A DNA stretch of 64,000 nt from Geomonas diazotrophica (GCF_018919385.1 NZ_JAHLMF010000008.1:1-64000), one strand, 5' to 3'; shown: positions 6,393-15,519, counted from the first letter of the stretch. Translations and numbers: made by a program. The notes: generated by a model from the letters alone, not told the origin.

Positions 6393-8657
6393 ATGTTCAA
6401 GCGCCTAGAGGTAAAAATCACCGTATCGCTGGCCCTGATCCTGACCGCCATGATCGCCGTTTACGGCTGGTGGACCGGCAGTCGGCAGCAGTCGATTTAC
6501 GTCCAGGCGCTTTCGGACAACCTGCGGGTCCTCGCCCATAGCCTTGCGGACAACGCCGCGGGCTTCATCGTGACCCAGGAGTACGCCGGGCTCGAAGCGC
6601 ACATGCTGAACGCGGCGCAGATGCCTGACGTAGTCTCCATCCAGGTAGTGGAGCCCAACGGCAACCTGCTGTGCAACATCGAGCGTCCTTCGCGCAGCGT
6701 CCCTCCCCGGCTCATATACGGCAAGAAGGCCGTTACCGTCCTCACCACGCGGGAACCTCTGCTGAGACGCCAGGGAGACCAGTTGGTTTGCTGGGCGCCC
6801 ATCTCAGCCGGGACCCACCTCGGGTGGGTACGGATGGCACTCAGCCTGGAAACGGCAAACCAGCTGCAACGGGCCACCTGGCACAGCAGTCTGCAGATCG
6901 GCGCTCTCTGGATCCTGGTTGGCACCCTCCTGATGGTCCTGGTGGTCAAACGACCGCTGCGGGCGGTACGTGAGCTCAGCCGGTTCGCACAGGATTTACA
7001 GGATCACAAGGGGGCCCAGGTCTCGGTGCAGCGCGGAGTCTACGAGATCGACCAGCTGGCCGACGCCCTGAACCATTCCTCTACCGAACTGCGCGACGCC
7101 GAACAGCGCCTGATAGCTGAGCAGGAACGGCTAACCGTCACCCTGCAATCCATAGGCGACGGCGTCATCGCCACCGACACCGGCGACCGGATCGTGCTGC
7201 TGAACCAGGTCGCCGAGGTTCTCACCGGCTGGAGCGAGGCTGAAGCCCGATGGCACCGGCTGGACCAAGTGCTTAAACTGGCGGGAGAAAGAGAGCACTC
7301 GGAAGTGATGGCGGAGCTTCACCACGTGATCGAGGCGAGGCAGGCCCTTGAACTACCGGGTCAACATAGACTTTTTTCCAAAAGCGGCGCCGAACGGACA
7401 GTAACCGTCAACAGCGCGCCTATCATCAACAGCTCGGGGGAACTGGGCGGGATGGTCCTGGTAATCCGCGACATCACGGAAAAAGCCAAAATGGAGGCCG
7501 AAAAGCGGGGACTGGCGCAACAGCTGGTGCAATCTCAGAAGATGGAGGCGGTTGGCCAGTTGGCAGGCGGAGTTGCCCATGACTTCAACAACATGCTCGG
7601 CGTCATCATGGGGCATGCGGAACTCGGGATGCTCACTGCCGAGCCTTCCGGTCAGATGCACGACCGGCTCAAGGAAATTCTCGATGCAGCACGGCGCTCG
7701 GCCGACATCACCAAGCAGTTGCTGGCCTTCTCCAGGCAGCAGCACGCCGAGCCCAAGGTCCTCGACCTGAACGAGACCATAGCCAAGATGCTTAAAATGC
7801 TGCATCGCCTGATCGGCGAGGATATAGATCTTTCGTGGTCACCGGGCTTCGACCTTTGGAAAGTAAAGCTCGACCCGTCCCAACTGGACCAGGTCATGGC
7901 CAATCTTTGCGTCAACGCGCGCGACGCCATCGCCGGGGTCGGCAAGATAGAGATCTACACCCAAAACGTCGCCCTCAACCTGCACGACCAGGCGCGGATG
8001 GCCGACCTGGTGCCGGGCGACTACGTGATGCTGGTGGTGTCTGACAGCGGAAAAGGGATGTCGCGGGAGGTTATGGACCGGATCTTCGAACCCTTCTACA
8101 CCACCAAGGAACTTGGACGCGGCACCGGCCTCGGGCTCGCCACCGTGTTCGGCATCGTGAAGCAAAACAGGGGCAACATCGAGGTCGCCAGCGAACCCGG
8201 CCATGGCGCGACCTTCCGTATCTACCTGCCTGCGGTGCATGAGGTTGCCCAGGAGTCGAAGCCGGAAGTGGAAAAACCCGTGGGAGGTACGGAAAGCATC
8301 CTGCTGGTCGAGGACGAACCCGCCATCATGGAGATAGGGACGACGATCCTGTCCCAGTTGGGGTACACCGTCTATGCGGCGGGCTCACCGGACCAGGCCA
8401 TCGAGATCGCGGCCGACCACAAAAAAGCGATCGACCTCCTTCTGACCGATATCATCATGCCGGGGATGAACGGTCGCGACCTGTCCGAGCGGCTCTTGAA
8501 AAGCCGCCCCGGCCTGAAGTGTCTGTTTATGTCGGGCTATACGGCCGATGTCATCGCGGAGAGGGGCAAGGTGGACGAGGACATGTGTTTTCTGCAAAAG
8601 CCCTTCACCATGCATTCGCTGGCGACCAAGGTGAGGGAGGTCCTGACCGAGCCATAA
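6393..8657 (+). CDS. Hybrid sensor histidine kinase (HAMP-PAS-HisKA-HATPase-REC)
   Basis: About 754 residues from ATG 6393 (an adjacent GTG at 6390 is possible). It has a TM near 9-28, a periplasmic domain of about 140 residues, a TM near 169-189, HAMP, and a PAS domain. HisKA has its phospho-acceptor at about His396 (VAHDFNN). The HATPase shows GTGLGLATVFG, and a C-terminal receiver has the phosphorylated Asp near 686 (LLLTDIIMPGMNG). The HDFNN form is typical of kinases with their own receiver. It overlaps no other gene and lies 12 bases after the binding protein, forming a two-gene sensory unit. No output regulator is adjacent, so the phosphate is likely passed to a distant partner. Confidence 0.9.
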   Translation: MFKRLEVKITVSLALILTAMIAVYGWWTGSRQQSIYVQALSDNLRVLAHSLADNAAGFIVTQEYAGLEAHMLNAAQMPDVVSIQVVEPNGNLLCNIERPSRSVPPRLIYGKKAVTVLTTREPLLRRQGDQLVCWAPISAGTHLGWVRMALSLETANQLQRATWHSSLQIGALWILVGTLLMVLVVKRPLRAVRELSRFAQDLQDHKGAQVSVQRGVYEIDQLADALNHSSTELRDAEQRLIAEQERLTVTLQSIGDGVIATDTGDRIVLLNQVAEVLTGWSEAEARWHRLDQVLKLAGEREHSEVMAELHHVIEARQALELPGQHRLFSKSGAERTVTVNSAPIINSSGELGGMVLVIRDITEKAKMEAEKRGLAQQLVQSQKMEAVGQLAGGVAHDFNNMLGVIMGHAELGMLTAEPSGQMHDRLKEILDAARRSADITKQLLAFSRQQHAEPKVLDLNETIAKMLKMLHRLIGEDIDLSWSPGFDLWKVKLDPSQLDQVMANLCVNARDAIAGVGKIEIYTQNVALNLHDQARMADLVPGDYVMLVVSDSGKGMSREVMDRIFEPFYTTKELGRGTGLGLATVFGIVKQNRGNIEVASEPGHGATFRIYLPAVHEVAQESKPEVEKPVGGTESILLVEDEPAIMEIGTTILSQLGYTVYAAGSPDQAIEIAADHKKAIDLLLTDIIMPGMNGRDLSERLLKSRPGLKCLFMSGYTADVIAERGKVDEDMCFLQKPFTMHSLATKVREVLTEP

Positions 8658-8662
8658 GAGGC

Positions 8663-8706
8663 CTCGCGGCCCCCCCCGGTGACATCCGCCCCGGAGGTGC
8701 CGCGAG
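8663..8706. terminator. Hairpin between convergent genes
   Basis: CTCGCGGC (8663-8670) pairs with GCCGCGAG (8699-8706), between the stops of the kinase (+) and the lipoprotein gene (-). There is no T run, so it is a weak or bidirectional terminator candidate. Confidence 0.4.
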
Positions 8707-8715
8707 TAAGGAAGG

Positions 8716-9525
8716 CTACCTCCCCATCATCCCCCCACTCCCCGTCATGCCGCCGAAGTAGGAGGACATGTTGTGGAACGGTTGGCCGATGGTGATGTTG
8801 TTGAGATTCGAGGACATCTGGGTCATCAACTGGGTCATGTCCGCGTCGGTAGCGGCGGCCCGCACCGATGACATGTTGCTGAACATCGCCCCCATCATGC
8901 CCCGGTAACGGTTGACGTCCACCACGGTATCACTGCCGGACTGGTAGACCTGCCCCATCTGCCCCCCCATCAGGGTAGCCATCTTCTGGGCGGTCGCGTG
9001 AAGCGCCTGGTTCTGCCCGGCCATGTAGTCCCCCATCACGTCGGAGTCCTGCGCAACGTGCAATTTGAGCCGCAACTGCTCCATCGCCTCGGTCATGGTG
9101 TAGTTGCCGGTCTCCATCATCTCCCGCACCTGGGTGGTAAGGGGACTGATGAAGTTGCTGCTCACCGTTCCGGAAACGCTGTCCTTGGGAAGGCTCAAGA
9201 GGTAGCTGTGTGCCACCGGCAGACCGGTATCCTGGTCGATGGTGACGTCCTTGACGGCGAGGGCGACGATCGGGTATTTGCCGAGATCGGCGGGGTCCAC
9301 GGTGAGCGAATAAACGCCGTTGGCATCGGTCTGCATGTTCGGCTCGCCGTCATCGAGACGGTAGTTGTTGTTCTTGTCCATGAAGACCGTCGCCTTCTCC
9401 AGGTAACCGTCGGCCACCTTGCCTGCAACCTTGGCCGCAGTGGTGGAGGAAGAACCACCGCCACACCCTGCCAGCATACCGACCGCCAATACAGCTGCTG
9501 CCGCTGCAATAATCTCTCGTTTCAT
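8716..9525 (-). CDS. Met-rich lipoprotein with EF-hand-like segment
   Basis: The start is set at 9525 (MKREII), where a lipoprotein signal begins and GGGGG precedes it, instead of the longer open frame upstream. The lipobox is LAGC, followed by Gly/Ser. Residues about 35-110 look like a carboxypeptidase-regulatory/Ig-like fold containing DKNNNYRLDDGE, a calcium-loop-like motif. The C-terminal 120 residues are unusually rich in Met (GGQMGQ, RGMMGAMFSNM, GSGGMMGR). It is the last gene of a minus-strand set that follows a sigma-54 two-component system and a copper efflux cluster. Metal binding is inferred from composition only. Confidence 0.6.
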   Translation of the reverse strand: MKREIIAAAAAVLAVGMLAGCGGGSSSTTAAKVAGKVADGYLEKATVFMDKNNNYRLDDGEPNMQTDANGVYSLTVDPADLGKYPIVALAVKDVTIDQDTGLPVAHSYLLSLPKDSVSGTVSSNFISPLTTQVREMMETGNYTMTEAMEQLRLKLHVAQDSDVMGDYMAGQNQALHATAQKMATLMGGQMGQVYQSGSDTVVDVNRYRGMMGAMFSNMSSVRAAATDADMTQLMTQMSSNLNNITIGQPFHNMSSYFGGMTGSGGMMGR

Positions 9526-9563
9526 AGTAATACCCCCTCTTCTATCCCTGTAAGTTGTCAATT

Positions 9564-10430
9564 TCAAAAGTCGTAAGAAACCGCGATGCCGCTGCCGTAA
9601 TCGGCACTGCTGCGGGTCCACCCCTTGGCCACGTACCCTTCGATGCTGGTGCGACCGGTAACCAGGTACTTCAGTTTCAGCCTCGTTTCCACCAGTGCGC
9701 TGGCTCCCTCTATGGGAGCCGTGGAAGTCTTCACCACCACCATGGGCATCAGCGAATCTGTTACTGCGTAACCTGTTCCTGCACTGAAGCTCAAGTAGTC
9801 CTTCAATGCGAGAACCGAGGAATGCCCCTGGAAGGTGTAGCCCGTCTCGACGAAGGAGTACCACCTGTCCATCTGTTTGAAGAGTTCAACCGCGCCTCCT
9901 TCGTCAAAGGCCCCTGTGCCCAGCGCCTTGCTCTCGTCTCCGGTGGGGAACTTCACGAAGAGGTAGGGTCGGATCCGCGGCATGAACTCCCCCTCCGGTA
10001 CCAGCACGTAGCCGGCCTTGGCGGTCATGTCGCCGGGACCGCTCGCGGAGCGGCCGTAGCTGTCCGGCTGTGCAGAGGACATGGAGCCGTTGCCGCCGTG
10101 CTGGCCGTTCATCGCTGCCACTTCTTTCTGCATCCCTGCCATCTGCCCACCCGAGCCGAGGAGAACGCCGGTATTCACGGCAGAGTTGCTCTGGTAGACG
10201 TACGGTATTTCCAGGGAAAAGCCGAGGCGATCGGTGGCAGCGAGCGACAAGGTCACGGGAATGGAGATGGACCGCGTTGTGACGCCGGTACCGTAATCGC
10301 CCGAGGCGAACTCGAAGCCGAGGGTTGCGGAAAGCGCAGGCCCTTCCGCGTGGACCCGCTGCGGAACCAACAGACATCCCGCAACCAACAAAACGCCAAC
10401 GACCTTGAAACTGATACCCGCCTTGATCAT
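9564..10430 (-). CDS. Outer-membrane beta-barrel protein with Met/His-rich loop
   Basis: About 288 residues; ATG 10430 is chosen for its spacing to GAGGTG. A signal peptide (to about RVHA) is followed by alternating amphipathic strands with aromatic residues and a C-terminal Phe (AVSYDF), the usual outer-membrane barrel signature. A loop around residues 95-125 has GGQMAGMQKEVAAMNGQHGG, rich in Met, Gly, Gln and His. It lies between two other Met/Gly-rich exported proteins, so it may form a pore or anchor for them. It resembles transporter-like barrels of the phenol-degradation MetA type, but the family is not certain. Confidence 0.65.
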   Translation of the reverse strand: MIKAGISFKVVGVLLVAGCLLVPQRVHAEGPALSATLGFEFASGDYGTGVTTRSISIPVTLSLAATDRLGFSLEIPYVYQSNSAVNTGVLLGSGGQMAGMQKEVAAMNGQHGGNGSMSSAQPDSYGRSASGPGDMTAKAGYVLVPEGEFMPRIRPYLFVKFPTGDESKALGTGAFDEGGAVELFKQMDRWYSFVETGYTFQGHSSVLALKDYLSFSAGTGYAVTDSLMPMVVVKTSTAPIEGASALVETRLKLKYLVTGRTSIEGYVAKGWTRSSADYGSGIAVSYDF

Positions 10431-10461
10431 CATCACCTCATGGCACAGCCGGAGTTCGGCG

Positions 10462-11010
10462 CTAGCGCCGCATGCCGCCGCCCATCATACCGCCGCCACG
10501 CATGAAACCGCCGCCCAAACCACCGCCGAACCGGCCATCCTGCGATCGCATACTTGCCCCGGCTCCCTTGCTCGACCAGGCTGGTTCGCCGCTTTCGCTG
10601 CGCAGTTCGACAGCGGCTCCCGTGGTCTTGTTCACCAGCTTTTGGGTCAGCAGGTAGTCTTTGCCATCCTGCCCCTGCGCCCTGGCGCCTTTGGCGCTGA
10701 TCTCGTCGTTGACCCGAACGGCGATTCCCTTTTTCTGCCAGAAGCCGCCCGGCCCTACGCTCAGGTTCACGGTGCCGGACGCCGTGTGAACCTCCAAGAT
10801 GTACTGCTCGTTTTCAACCTGGTGCGGCGCGGCACTGACACGACCGGAAACGCTCCCCACGGTGTTGAGGTCGTAGCCCCGGTTGAAGTCAAGACCGCTT
10901 TTCCCTGTGTTGTCCGAACCGAAGCCGAGAAACCCCGCGGAAGCATCCCCGAGCCACAGCCCGTTCAGGAGCAAAGTCATTATCATAAAAATAAGCCGCC
11001 CACCTGCCAT
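10462..11010 (-). CDS. Exported protein with Gly/Met-rich C-terminus
   Basis: This 182-residue protein has a signal peptide (cleavage near GDASA), a central beta-rich domain with VGSVSGRVSAA and EVHTASGTVNLSVGPGGFW that looks like a small OB- or DUF5666-type fold, and a tail of GGG, FMRGGGMM and GGGMRR. First annotatable gene of the Met-rich envelope set. The Met-Gly tail resembles copper- or silver-binding low-complexity tails, but binding is not shown. Confidence 0.55.
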   Translation of the reverse strand: MAGGRLIFMIMTLLLNGLWLGDASAGFLGFGSDNTGKSGLDFNRGYDLNTVGSVSGRVSAAPHQVENEQYILEVHTASGTVNLSVGPGGFWQKKGIAVRVNDEISAKGARAQGQDGKDYLLTQKLVNKTTGAAVELRSESGEPAWSSKGAGASMRSQDGRFGGGLGGGFMRGGGMMGGGMRR

Positions 11011-11035
11011 AACAATGCACCGTCCTTCCGATTGG

Positions 11036-11116
11036 TCACCACATCGGATGCAACATGCAGCATCCGGTCAGCAGCGCAAATGCCGCCACTAGTACAACCA
11101 CCGCCATCGTCTTCAT
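11036..11116 (-). CDS. 26-residue lipoprotein
   Basis: ATG 11116 opens a frame of 26 codons: a short hydrophobic signal (MAVVVLVAAFALL), lipobox LTGC, a second Cys, then MLHPMW and TGA. A longer in-frame form starting at a TTG about 54 bases upstream has a better ribosome site (AAGGAGG). The mature peptide would be only about 8 residues with two Met and one His. It precedes the Met-rich envelope genes. Confidence 0.45.
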   Translation of the reverse strand: MKTMAVVVLVAAFALLTGCCMLHPMW

Positions 11117-11301
11117 CGCTCCCCCTTTTTTCCGGTTACCGGCACTACTGAACAACACGCTACCTTCCAACGCCTCGACCTCCTTTTTTGAAATGTGGAT
11201 GGTCAAGGGGTATCACGGTCCGTGCCAGTTCGCGGCGGCATCGTAACTCGCCGATTTCACTCGGTCTGTCGCTGCCGCACTTGTCCTGGGGAAGCCTATT
11301 G

Positions 11302-11340
11302 GGTGCAAGAAATTGCACCGTCACTCACCAGTCTTGCACC
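11302..11340. promoter_or_regulatory. Inverted and direct TTGCACC repeats, candidate activator sites
   Basis: GGTGCAA (11302-11308) and TTGCACC (11313-11319) form a perfect 7-bp inverted repeat with a 4-base gap. A third TTGCACC sits at 11334-11340, directly at the 3' end of the sigma-54 activator gene and about 190 bases upstream of the small lipoprotein gene. That distance suits upstream activator sequences for an NtrC-type protein. A TGGCAC near 11234 could be a -24 box, but its -12 GC is not intact. Confidence 0.5.
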
Positions 11341-11342
11341 AC

Positions 11343-12692
11343 TCACCCCTCATCGAGAAAGCCGTACTCTTTCAGCTTGTACTGCAAAGAGCGGCGGGAG
11401 ATGCCGAGCTCCGCTGCCGCGAGGCGGCGGTTGCCGCCATGTTTCGCGATCGCCTGCGCGATCAGGTCGCGCTCGGCCCCTTTCAGGCGCTCCCTGCTGT
11501 CCAGTTGCCCTCCCTGGATCTTGGACACGATCTCGTCCGGAAGCGTAGACGCCCGGACCTGGTCTTTGGACAGGATCACCGCCCTTTCCATCACGTTTTG
11601 CAGTTCGCGGACGTTGCCGGGCCACTCATAGCGACGTAGAGCGGCGAGGGCATCGTGCTCGATCCCCTTCAGCGTCTTGCCCAGCTGTGAGCTGAAGCGT
11701 TGCATGAAGTATTCGGCCAAAATATCGATGGCACCCGACCTTTCCCTTAGCGGCGGGAGTTGCAGCGGGAAGACGTTGAGCCGGTAGTAGAGGTCTTCAC
11801 GGAAGCGACGCTGGGTGACTTCCTCGCGCAGGTTCCTGTTGGTCGCGGCGATGATGCGGACGTCGGCCTTTATCTCCCGGGTCCCCCCCACCCTCTCGAA
11901 CGACCGCTCCTGTATAACGCGCAGCAGTTTCGCCTGAAGGGAAAGGGGCATCTCCCCAATTTCGTCCAGAAAGATGGTGCCTCCCTTTGCCAACTCGAAT
12001 TTACCCTGGCGCGCCTGTATAGCACCGGTAAAAGCACCCTTTTCGTGACCGAACAGCTCGCTCTCCAGGAGGTTTTCCGGTATGGCGGCACAGTTTATGG
12101 CGACAAAGGCGCCCTTGCTTCTCTGGCTCATGAGGTGAATGGTCCGGGCCACCAGCTCTTTGCCGGTGCCGCTTTCACCGTAGATCAGCACGTTCGCCAT
12201 AGTGGCGGCCACGTCATGGACCAGTTGCCGCACGGCGCGCATGGCATCGCTGGCGAAAAGAAGCTCCTCCGGCGGCAGCCCGGCGGACTCGGATTCCTTG
12301 AGGGAAAGGTATTCCCGGGTCCGGCTTTGCGTCTCAATGGTCCTTTGTACCAGGGCGAGCAGTGCCTGGGGGTCCTTCAATGGCTTGGTCAGGAAGTCCA
12401 CCGCTCCCTCTTTGATGGCGCAGACGGCCTCGTCGACGGTACCGAAAGCGGTGAGGAAGATAAAGGGGGGCGCACCGGGATCCGGCCTCGTCTCCCGAAA
12501 CAGGTCAAGACCACTTTTCCCGGGAAGCTTCAGGTCGGAAACCACCACGTCAAAGCCGGTCTGGCGCAAAAGGCGCAACGCCTTTACGCCGTCGGCGGCG
12601 GCCTCCACCTGGTACCCTTCGTCCTGCAGGATGGTCTGCACAAAGGCGCGAAAGGTTTCGTCATCCTCAACAACCAGTACTGATCCCTTCAT
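11343..12692 (-). CDS. Sigma-54-dependent response regulator (NtrC family)
   Basis: The 449-residue protein has a receiver domain with phospho-acceptor Asp53 ([13 protein letters not shown]). The AAA+ domain shows Walker A GESGTGKE, the sigma-54 contact loop GAFTGA and [11 protein letters not shown]. The C-terminal Fis-type helix-turn-helix is [19 protein letters not shown]. All elements for activation of sigma-54 promoters are present. It follows the sensor kinase gene closely and probably receives its phosphate. The likely target is the envelope-protein set just downstream, where repeated TTGCACC sites occur. Confidence 0.92.
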   Translation of the reverse strand: MKGSVLVVEDDETFRAFVQTILQDEGYQVEAAADGVKALRLLRQTGFDVVVSDLKLPGKSGLDLFRETRPDPGAPPFIFLTAFGTVDEAVCAIKEGAVDFLTKPLKDPQALLALVQRTIETQSRTREYLSLKESESAGLPPEELLFASDAMRAVRQLVHDVAATMANVLIYGESGTGKELVARTIHLMSQRSKGAFVAINCAAIPENLLESELFGHEKGAFTGAIQARQGKFELAKGGTIFLDEIGEMPLSLQAKLLRVIQERSFERVGGTREIKADVRIIAATNRNLREEVTQRRFREDLYYRLNVFPLQLPPLRERSGAIDILAEYFMQRFSSQLGKTLKGIEHDALAALRRYEWPGNVRELQNVMERAVILSKDQVRASTLPDEIVSKIQGGQLDSRERLKGAERDLIAQAIAKHGGNRRLAAAELGISRRSLQYKLKEYGFLDEG

Positions 12693-12710
12693 CTCGGCTC
12701 CTCTACCTGG

Positions 12711-13931
12711 TCAGCGGGCACGGGGGAGGGTGAGCGTGACCACCGTCCCCTCCCCTTCCCTGCTTTGCAGCGTGATGCTGCCACTGTTCGCTTCTACGAT
12801 CTTCTTGCACAGGGCAAGCCCAAGCCCGGTCCCCCGGCTTTTCGTGGTGAAAAACGGGTCGAAAACTTGCTGGCGATGCTCCTCGGCTATGCCGCTGCCG
12901 TTGTCCCGAATGCTGATGACGGCATCCCTGCCCGACCGCTCCGCCAATAATTGCAGTAGCCCGCCGTCAGGCATGGCCTGAAGCGCGTTATGCCCGAGAT
13001 TAAGCAGCGCCTGCTCGATCCGGTCCCGCTTGCCGTGCACCAGCAAGTCGTCGGGGCAGCGCCAGGTGACGCCGACCCCCTGAGCACGGGCATCCGGCTG
13101 GAGCAGGGAGACGGTTTGGGCAAAAAGGGGAGCAAGAGGAAAATCCTCCCGCGCCTCCGGCTCGTTCGCCGCGTAGGCCAAAAGATCGTTCACGAGGCTC
13201 TCCAGGCGCACCGCCTCGGTCACGATGCTCTGGGCAAAGGCAGCGTTGCGGGACTCCTGGGGCTTGGCGGCTATTACCTGGGCGAACCCCTTGATACCCG
13301 CCAGGGGATTGCGTATCTCATGGGCCAGGACGGCCCCCATTTCGCCCAGTTTCGCCAGTGCCTCCCTGCGTGCCAGTTCCTCCCGGTGGCGCTCGTCGCG
13401 CCGCGCATACCGCGCCAGGCCAAAACTCAAAAGCCACCCCATCACGACCAGCATGAGCACGATGGTCATGTTAAGCCTGGCGCGCCGGACTACCGCGTCG
13501 GCACGGTACGTATGCAGGGTGAGCACCAGGACAAGCGGCTCCCCACGCACCGTCACAGGTGAGGCGAACTGGTAGGCGCGCTCGCCGGTACCGAGGGTGA
13601 CGCGGGTTTCGGATCTGGTGAGCAGCGGCACCTCCTTGGCGGACCGGCCATCGACAGGGGTGCCGACCAGATCGCGGTTGGAGTGGAAGCGGTAGACGCC
13701 CCGGCGGTCGACAAGGGTGAAATATGCAACATCGGGGGGATGGAAGGAGTGCAGCGTCTCCAGAGAGGGGTCGTTGGCTGCAAGTTTTTCTATGGCAGTG
13801 GTAAGCGACAGCGCGAGCCCACGCAGGTTTTCCCTGGCTATGGGGCCGGCCTCGCGGTAGTCGTAGACGGCGAACCAGAGCAGACAGCAGGTGACGGCGA
13901 GGCCGAGCAGCAATATGGCTTTCTTGAACAT
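12711..13931 (-). CDS. Membrane sensor histidine kinase
   Basis: The start at 13931 (MFKKAIL) follows GGGAC and begins the first TM; the open frame runs a few codons further upstream. 406 residues: TM about 4-24, periplasmic sensor of about 125 residues, TM about 153-175, HisKA with His204 (LAHEIRNPLAG), and HATPase with NLGHNALQ and GTGLGLALCKKI. NtrB/ZraS-like architecture without PAS. It sits directly before the sigma-54 regulator. The position beside copper efflux suggests an envelope-stress or metal signal, but no metal-binding cluster is obvious in the sensor domain. Confidence 0.9.
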   Translation of the reverse strand: MFKKAILLLGLAVTCCLLWFAVYDYREAGPIARENLRGLALSLTTAIEKLAANDPSLETLHSFHPPDVAYFTLVDRRGVYRFHSNRDLVGTPVDGRSAKEVPLLTRSETRVTLGTGERAYQFASPVTVRGEPLVLVLTLHTYRADAVVRRARLNMTIVLMLVVMGWLLSFGLARYARRDERHREELARREALAKLGEMGAVLAHEIRNPLAGIKGFAQVIAAKPQESRNAAFAQSIVTEAVRLESLVNDLLAYAANEPEAREDFPLAPLFAQTVSLLQPDARAQGVGVTWRCPDDLLVHGKRDRIEQALLNLGHNALQAMPDGGLLQLLAERSGRDAVISIRDNGSGIAEEHRQQVFDPFFTTKSRGTGLGLALCKKIVEANSGSITLQSREGEGTVVTLTLPRAR

Positions 13932-13971
13932 GTGCGTCCCAGGCCCCGTCACTAACCGGGCACCGCTCCGG

Positions 13972-14862
13972 TCAGTGTTCCTTTATCTCAAGGGCAACAT
14001 CGGCGTCGCCCGAGGCGCTGCGCCCGAGCTTGTCGGTAACCTTCCAGCGCACCTTCAGCGGGGTACCGGGCTGGTACGGCTGGGGATTCCTGGCCTTCAG
14101 CACCCCCGCCATGTCGAACACCGATTGATAGATGTCTCCCTCGATCTTCCTGCCATCGGCACCAGACAGCGTGAGCTCCTTGATGTCCACCGGCCGGTCG
14201 AAGAAGGCGTCGATTTCCTCGACGTTGGCGGCTCCCTTCTCCTTCATGCCGGTGACGCCCAAAAGCCGCGGTGCGGCAAGAGGAAGCACCGCACTCTCAT
14301 CGGCCTTCGCGACGAGCTTATTTAGGGAACTATCGGCGCCTTCTACCTTGAAGACGACCGTGGTCACGCCGGCGAACTGGCGCAAGGTGAGCGTCACTGC
14401 ATTTACCACTGCCTGCTGCACCTGCGGGTCGGACTTTATCGAATTCAGTTCCTTGCTGAAGTTGACGGTCACCGTGCCTGCGGACTGGGAGACGTCGAGG
14501 ACGCGGCTGCCGACCGGAAACGGTTGGGTGAGTTCCCCCTGGTAGGATTTCTGGTCGCCCATACCTGCTATCAGTTTCCCCAGCGCCACCTTTTTCAGGC
14601 TGGCCTCGTCGAAACTGAAGAACGGGAAAGGAAGCACCTTGCCGGCCTCCCTTGCGGAAGGGAAGTAGATGACAAATCCGTAGCAGCTCCCCTTGTCCAC
14701 CGGTGGAACCGCCCCGAAGTGCTTAACGAAAGCGCCGGTGGCGTTAACCCTCCCCTTGGCCTCGGGAGGCGGCTCCTGACGGGAAGTGCACCCTGCGAAA
14801 GCGGTGACAAGAAGAAGCAGGCATACGCACCGAACGGTCCGGGCGAGGTTCATATTTGCCAT
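13972..14862 (-). CDS. GerMN-domain lipoprotein
   Basis: 296 residues: lipoprotein signal with Cys25 (AFAGC), then a GerMN-like domain at about 60-190 (YGFVIYFPS, AGTVTVNFSKELN, LRQFAGVTTVVFKVEG) and a C-terminal beta domain. GerMN lipoproteins occur with spore germination or cell-envelope functions; here the partner is a two-component system. AGGA lies 8 bases before the ATG. First gene of the kinase/regulator operon, 40 bases upstream of the kinase. Confidence 0.75.
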   Translation of the reverse strand: MANMNLARTVRCVCLLLLVTAFAGCTSRQEPPPEAKGRVNATGAFVKHFGAVPPVDKGSCYGFVIYFPSAREAGKVLPFPFFSFDEASLKKVALGKLIAGMGDQKSYQGELTQPFPVGSRVLDVSQSAGTVTVNFSKELNSIKSDPQVQQAVVNAVTLTLRQFAGVTTVVFKVEGADSSLNKLVAKADESAVLPLAAPRLLGVTGMKEKGAANVEEIDAFFDRPVDIKELTLSGADGRKIEGDIYQSVFDMAGVLKARNPQPYQPGTPLKVRWKVTDKLGRSASGDADVALEIKEH

Positions 14863-15005
14863 GGCAAGTATCCTCTAAGATATTCTGGAGAAAAACGCCA
14901 GCCGAAAATTCTTATGGTTCGATCAGTTACGCTTCAAAGCAACCTGCGCGAGACAGCGACAGCGGAAGAGGACGGGAGCAACCGGGTGGGGAAGACTGAA
15001 GCAAA

Positions 15006-15031
15006 GGGCGGCTCCGGTATCGAAGCCGCCC
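15006..15031 (-). terminator. Terminator after the His/Met-rich protein gene
   Basis: GGGCGGCT (15006-15013) pairs with AGCCGCCC (15024-15031), 9 bases beyond the stop of the minus-strand gene, followed on that strand by TTT. Confidence 0.6.
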
Positions 15032-15039
15032 GGGCTGTA

Positions 15040-15519
15040 CTACTTGACGGTATACCAGAACTTGGAGGTGCGCACCTGGCCGTCTTTAACCTTGAACTTG
15101 CACATCACGCCGTACTTGCCCTTCTTGGAGAGGTCGAAGTCTGCGCCGAAGTGCCCCTGCATACCCATGAGATCCTTGGTCTGCTCGGCCTTGTCAGGCC
15201 CCTGGACCTTCGCCGTCACCTCACCTTCGGTGATCGGTTTACCGGTCTTGGCGTCCTTGAATTCGACCGCGATGTGATGGGTTTCTTTCATCCCTTTGGG
15301 GAGTTCCATTTTCATGGCGGCCATGTGCTCCTTCATGCTCATGACCTTGAAGGTGGCCTTGACGCCCTTGACGACCTCTTCGTGAGCTACGCCCCCCATG
15401 TCATGGTCCATCTTCATGCTGCCATGATCCATGTTCATGGAACCGTGATCCGTTGCATAGGAAGCGATCGGAGCGGTCAGAGCGAGTGCGGCGGCAACCA
15501 GAACGACGAGTTTCTTCAT
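15040..15519 (-). CDS. Exported His/Met-rich metal-binding protein
   Basis: The 159-residue protein has a signal peptide (to about SYA), then a cluster of His and Met (DHGSMNMDHGSMKMDHDM) and a beta-sandwich-like domain resembling FixH/YtkA or CopC-like folds (HHIAVEFKD, GKYGVMCKFKVKDGQ). Last gene of the RND efflux operon, 146 bases after cusA. A periplasmic metal chaperone feeding the efflux system is the likely role, comparable to CusF in position but not in fold. Confidence 0.7.
   Translation of the reverse strand: MKKLVVLVAAALALTAPIASYATDHGSMNMDHGSMKMDHDMGGVAHEEVVKGVKATFKVMSMKEHMAAMKMELPKGMKETHHIAVEFKDAKTGKPITEGEVTAKVQGPDKAEQTKDLMGMQGHFGADFDLSKKGKYGVMCKFKVKDGQVRTSKFWYTVK

Noticed and set aside
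9555-10505. Long plus-strand ORFs opposite the lipoprotein and barrel genes (and similar ones opposite cusA, copA, acnA, iorA)
   Set aside because: They are GC-rich antisense shadows with no domain or ribosome site, while the opposite strand has clear signal peptides and family motifs.
11225-11245. Sigma-54 promoter TGGCACG for the envelope operon
   Set aside because: The -12 element lacks GC at the required distance, so it is only mentioned as a possibility.
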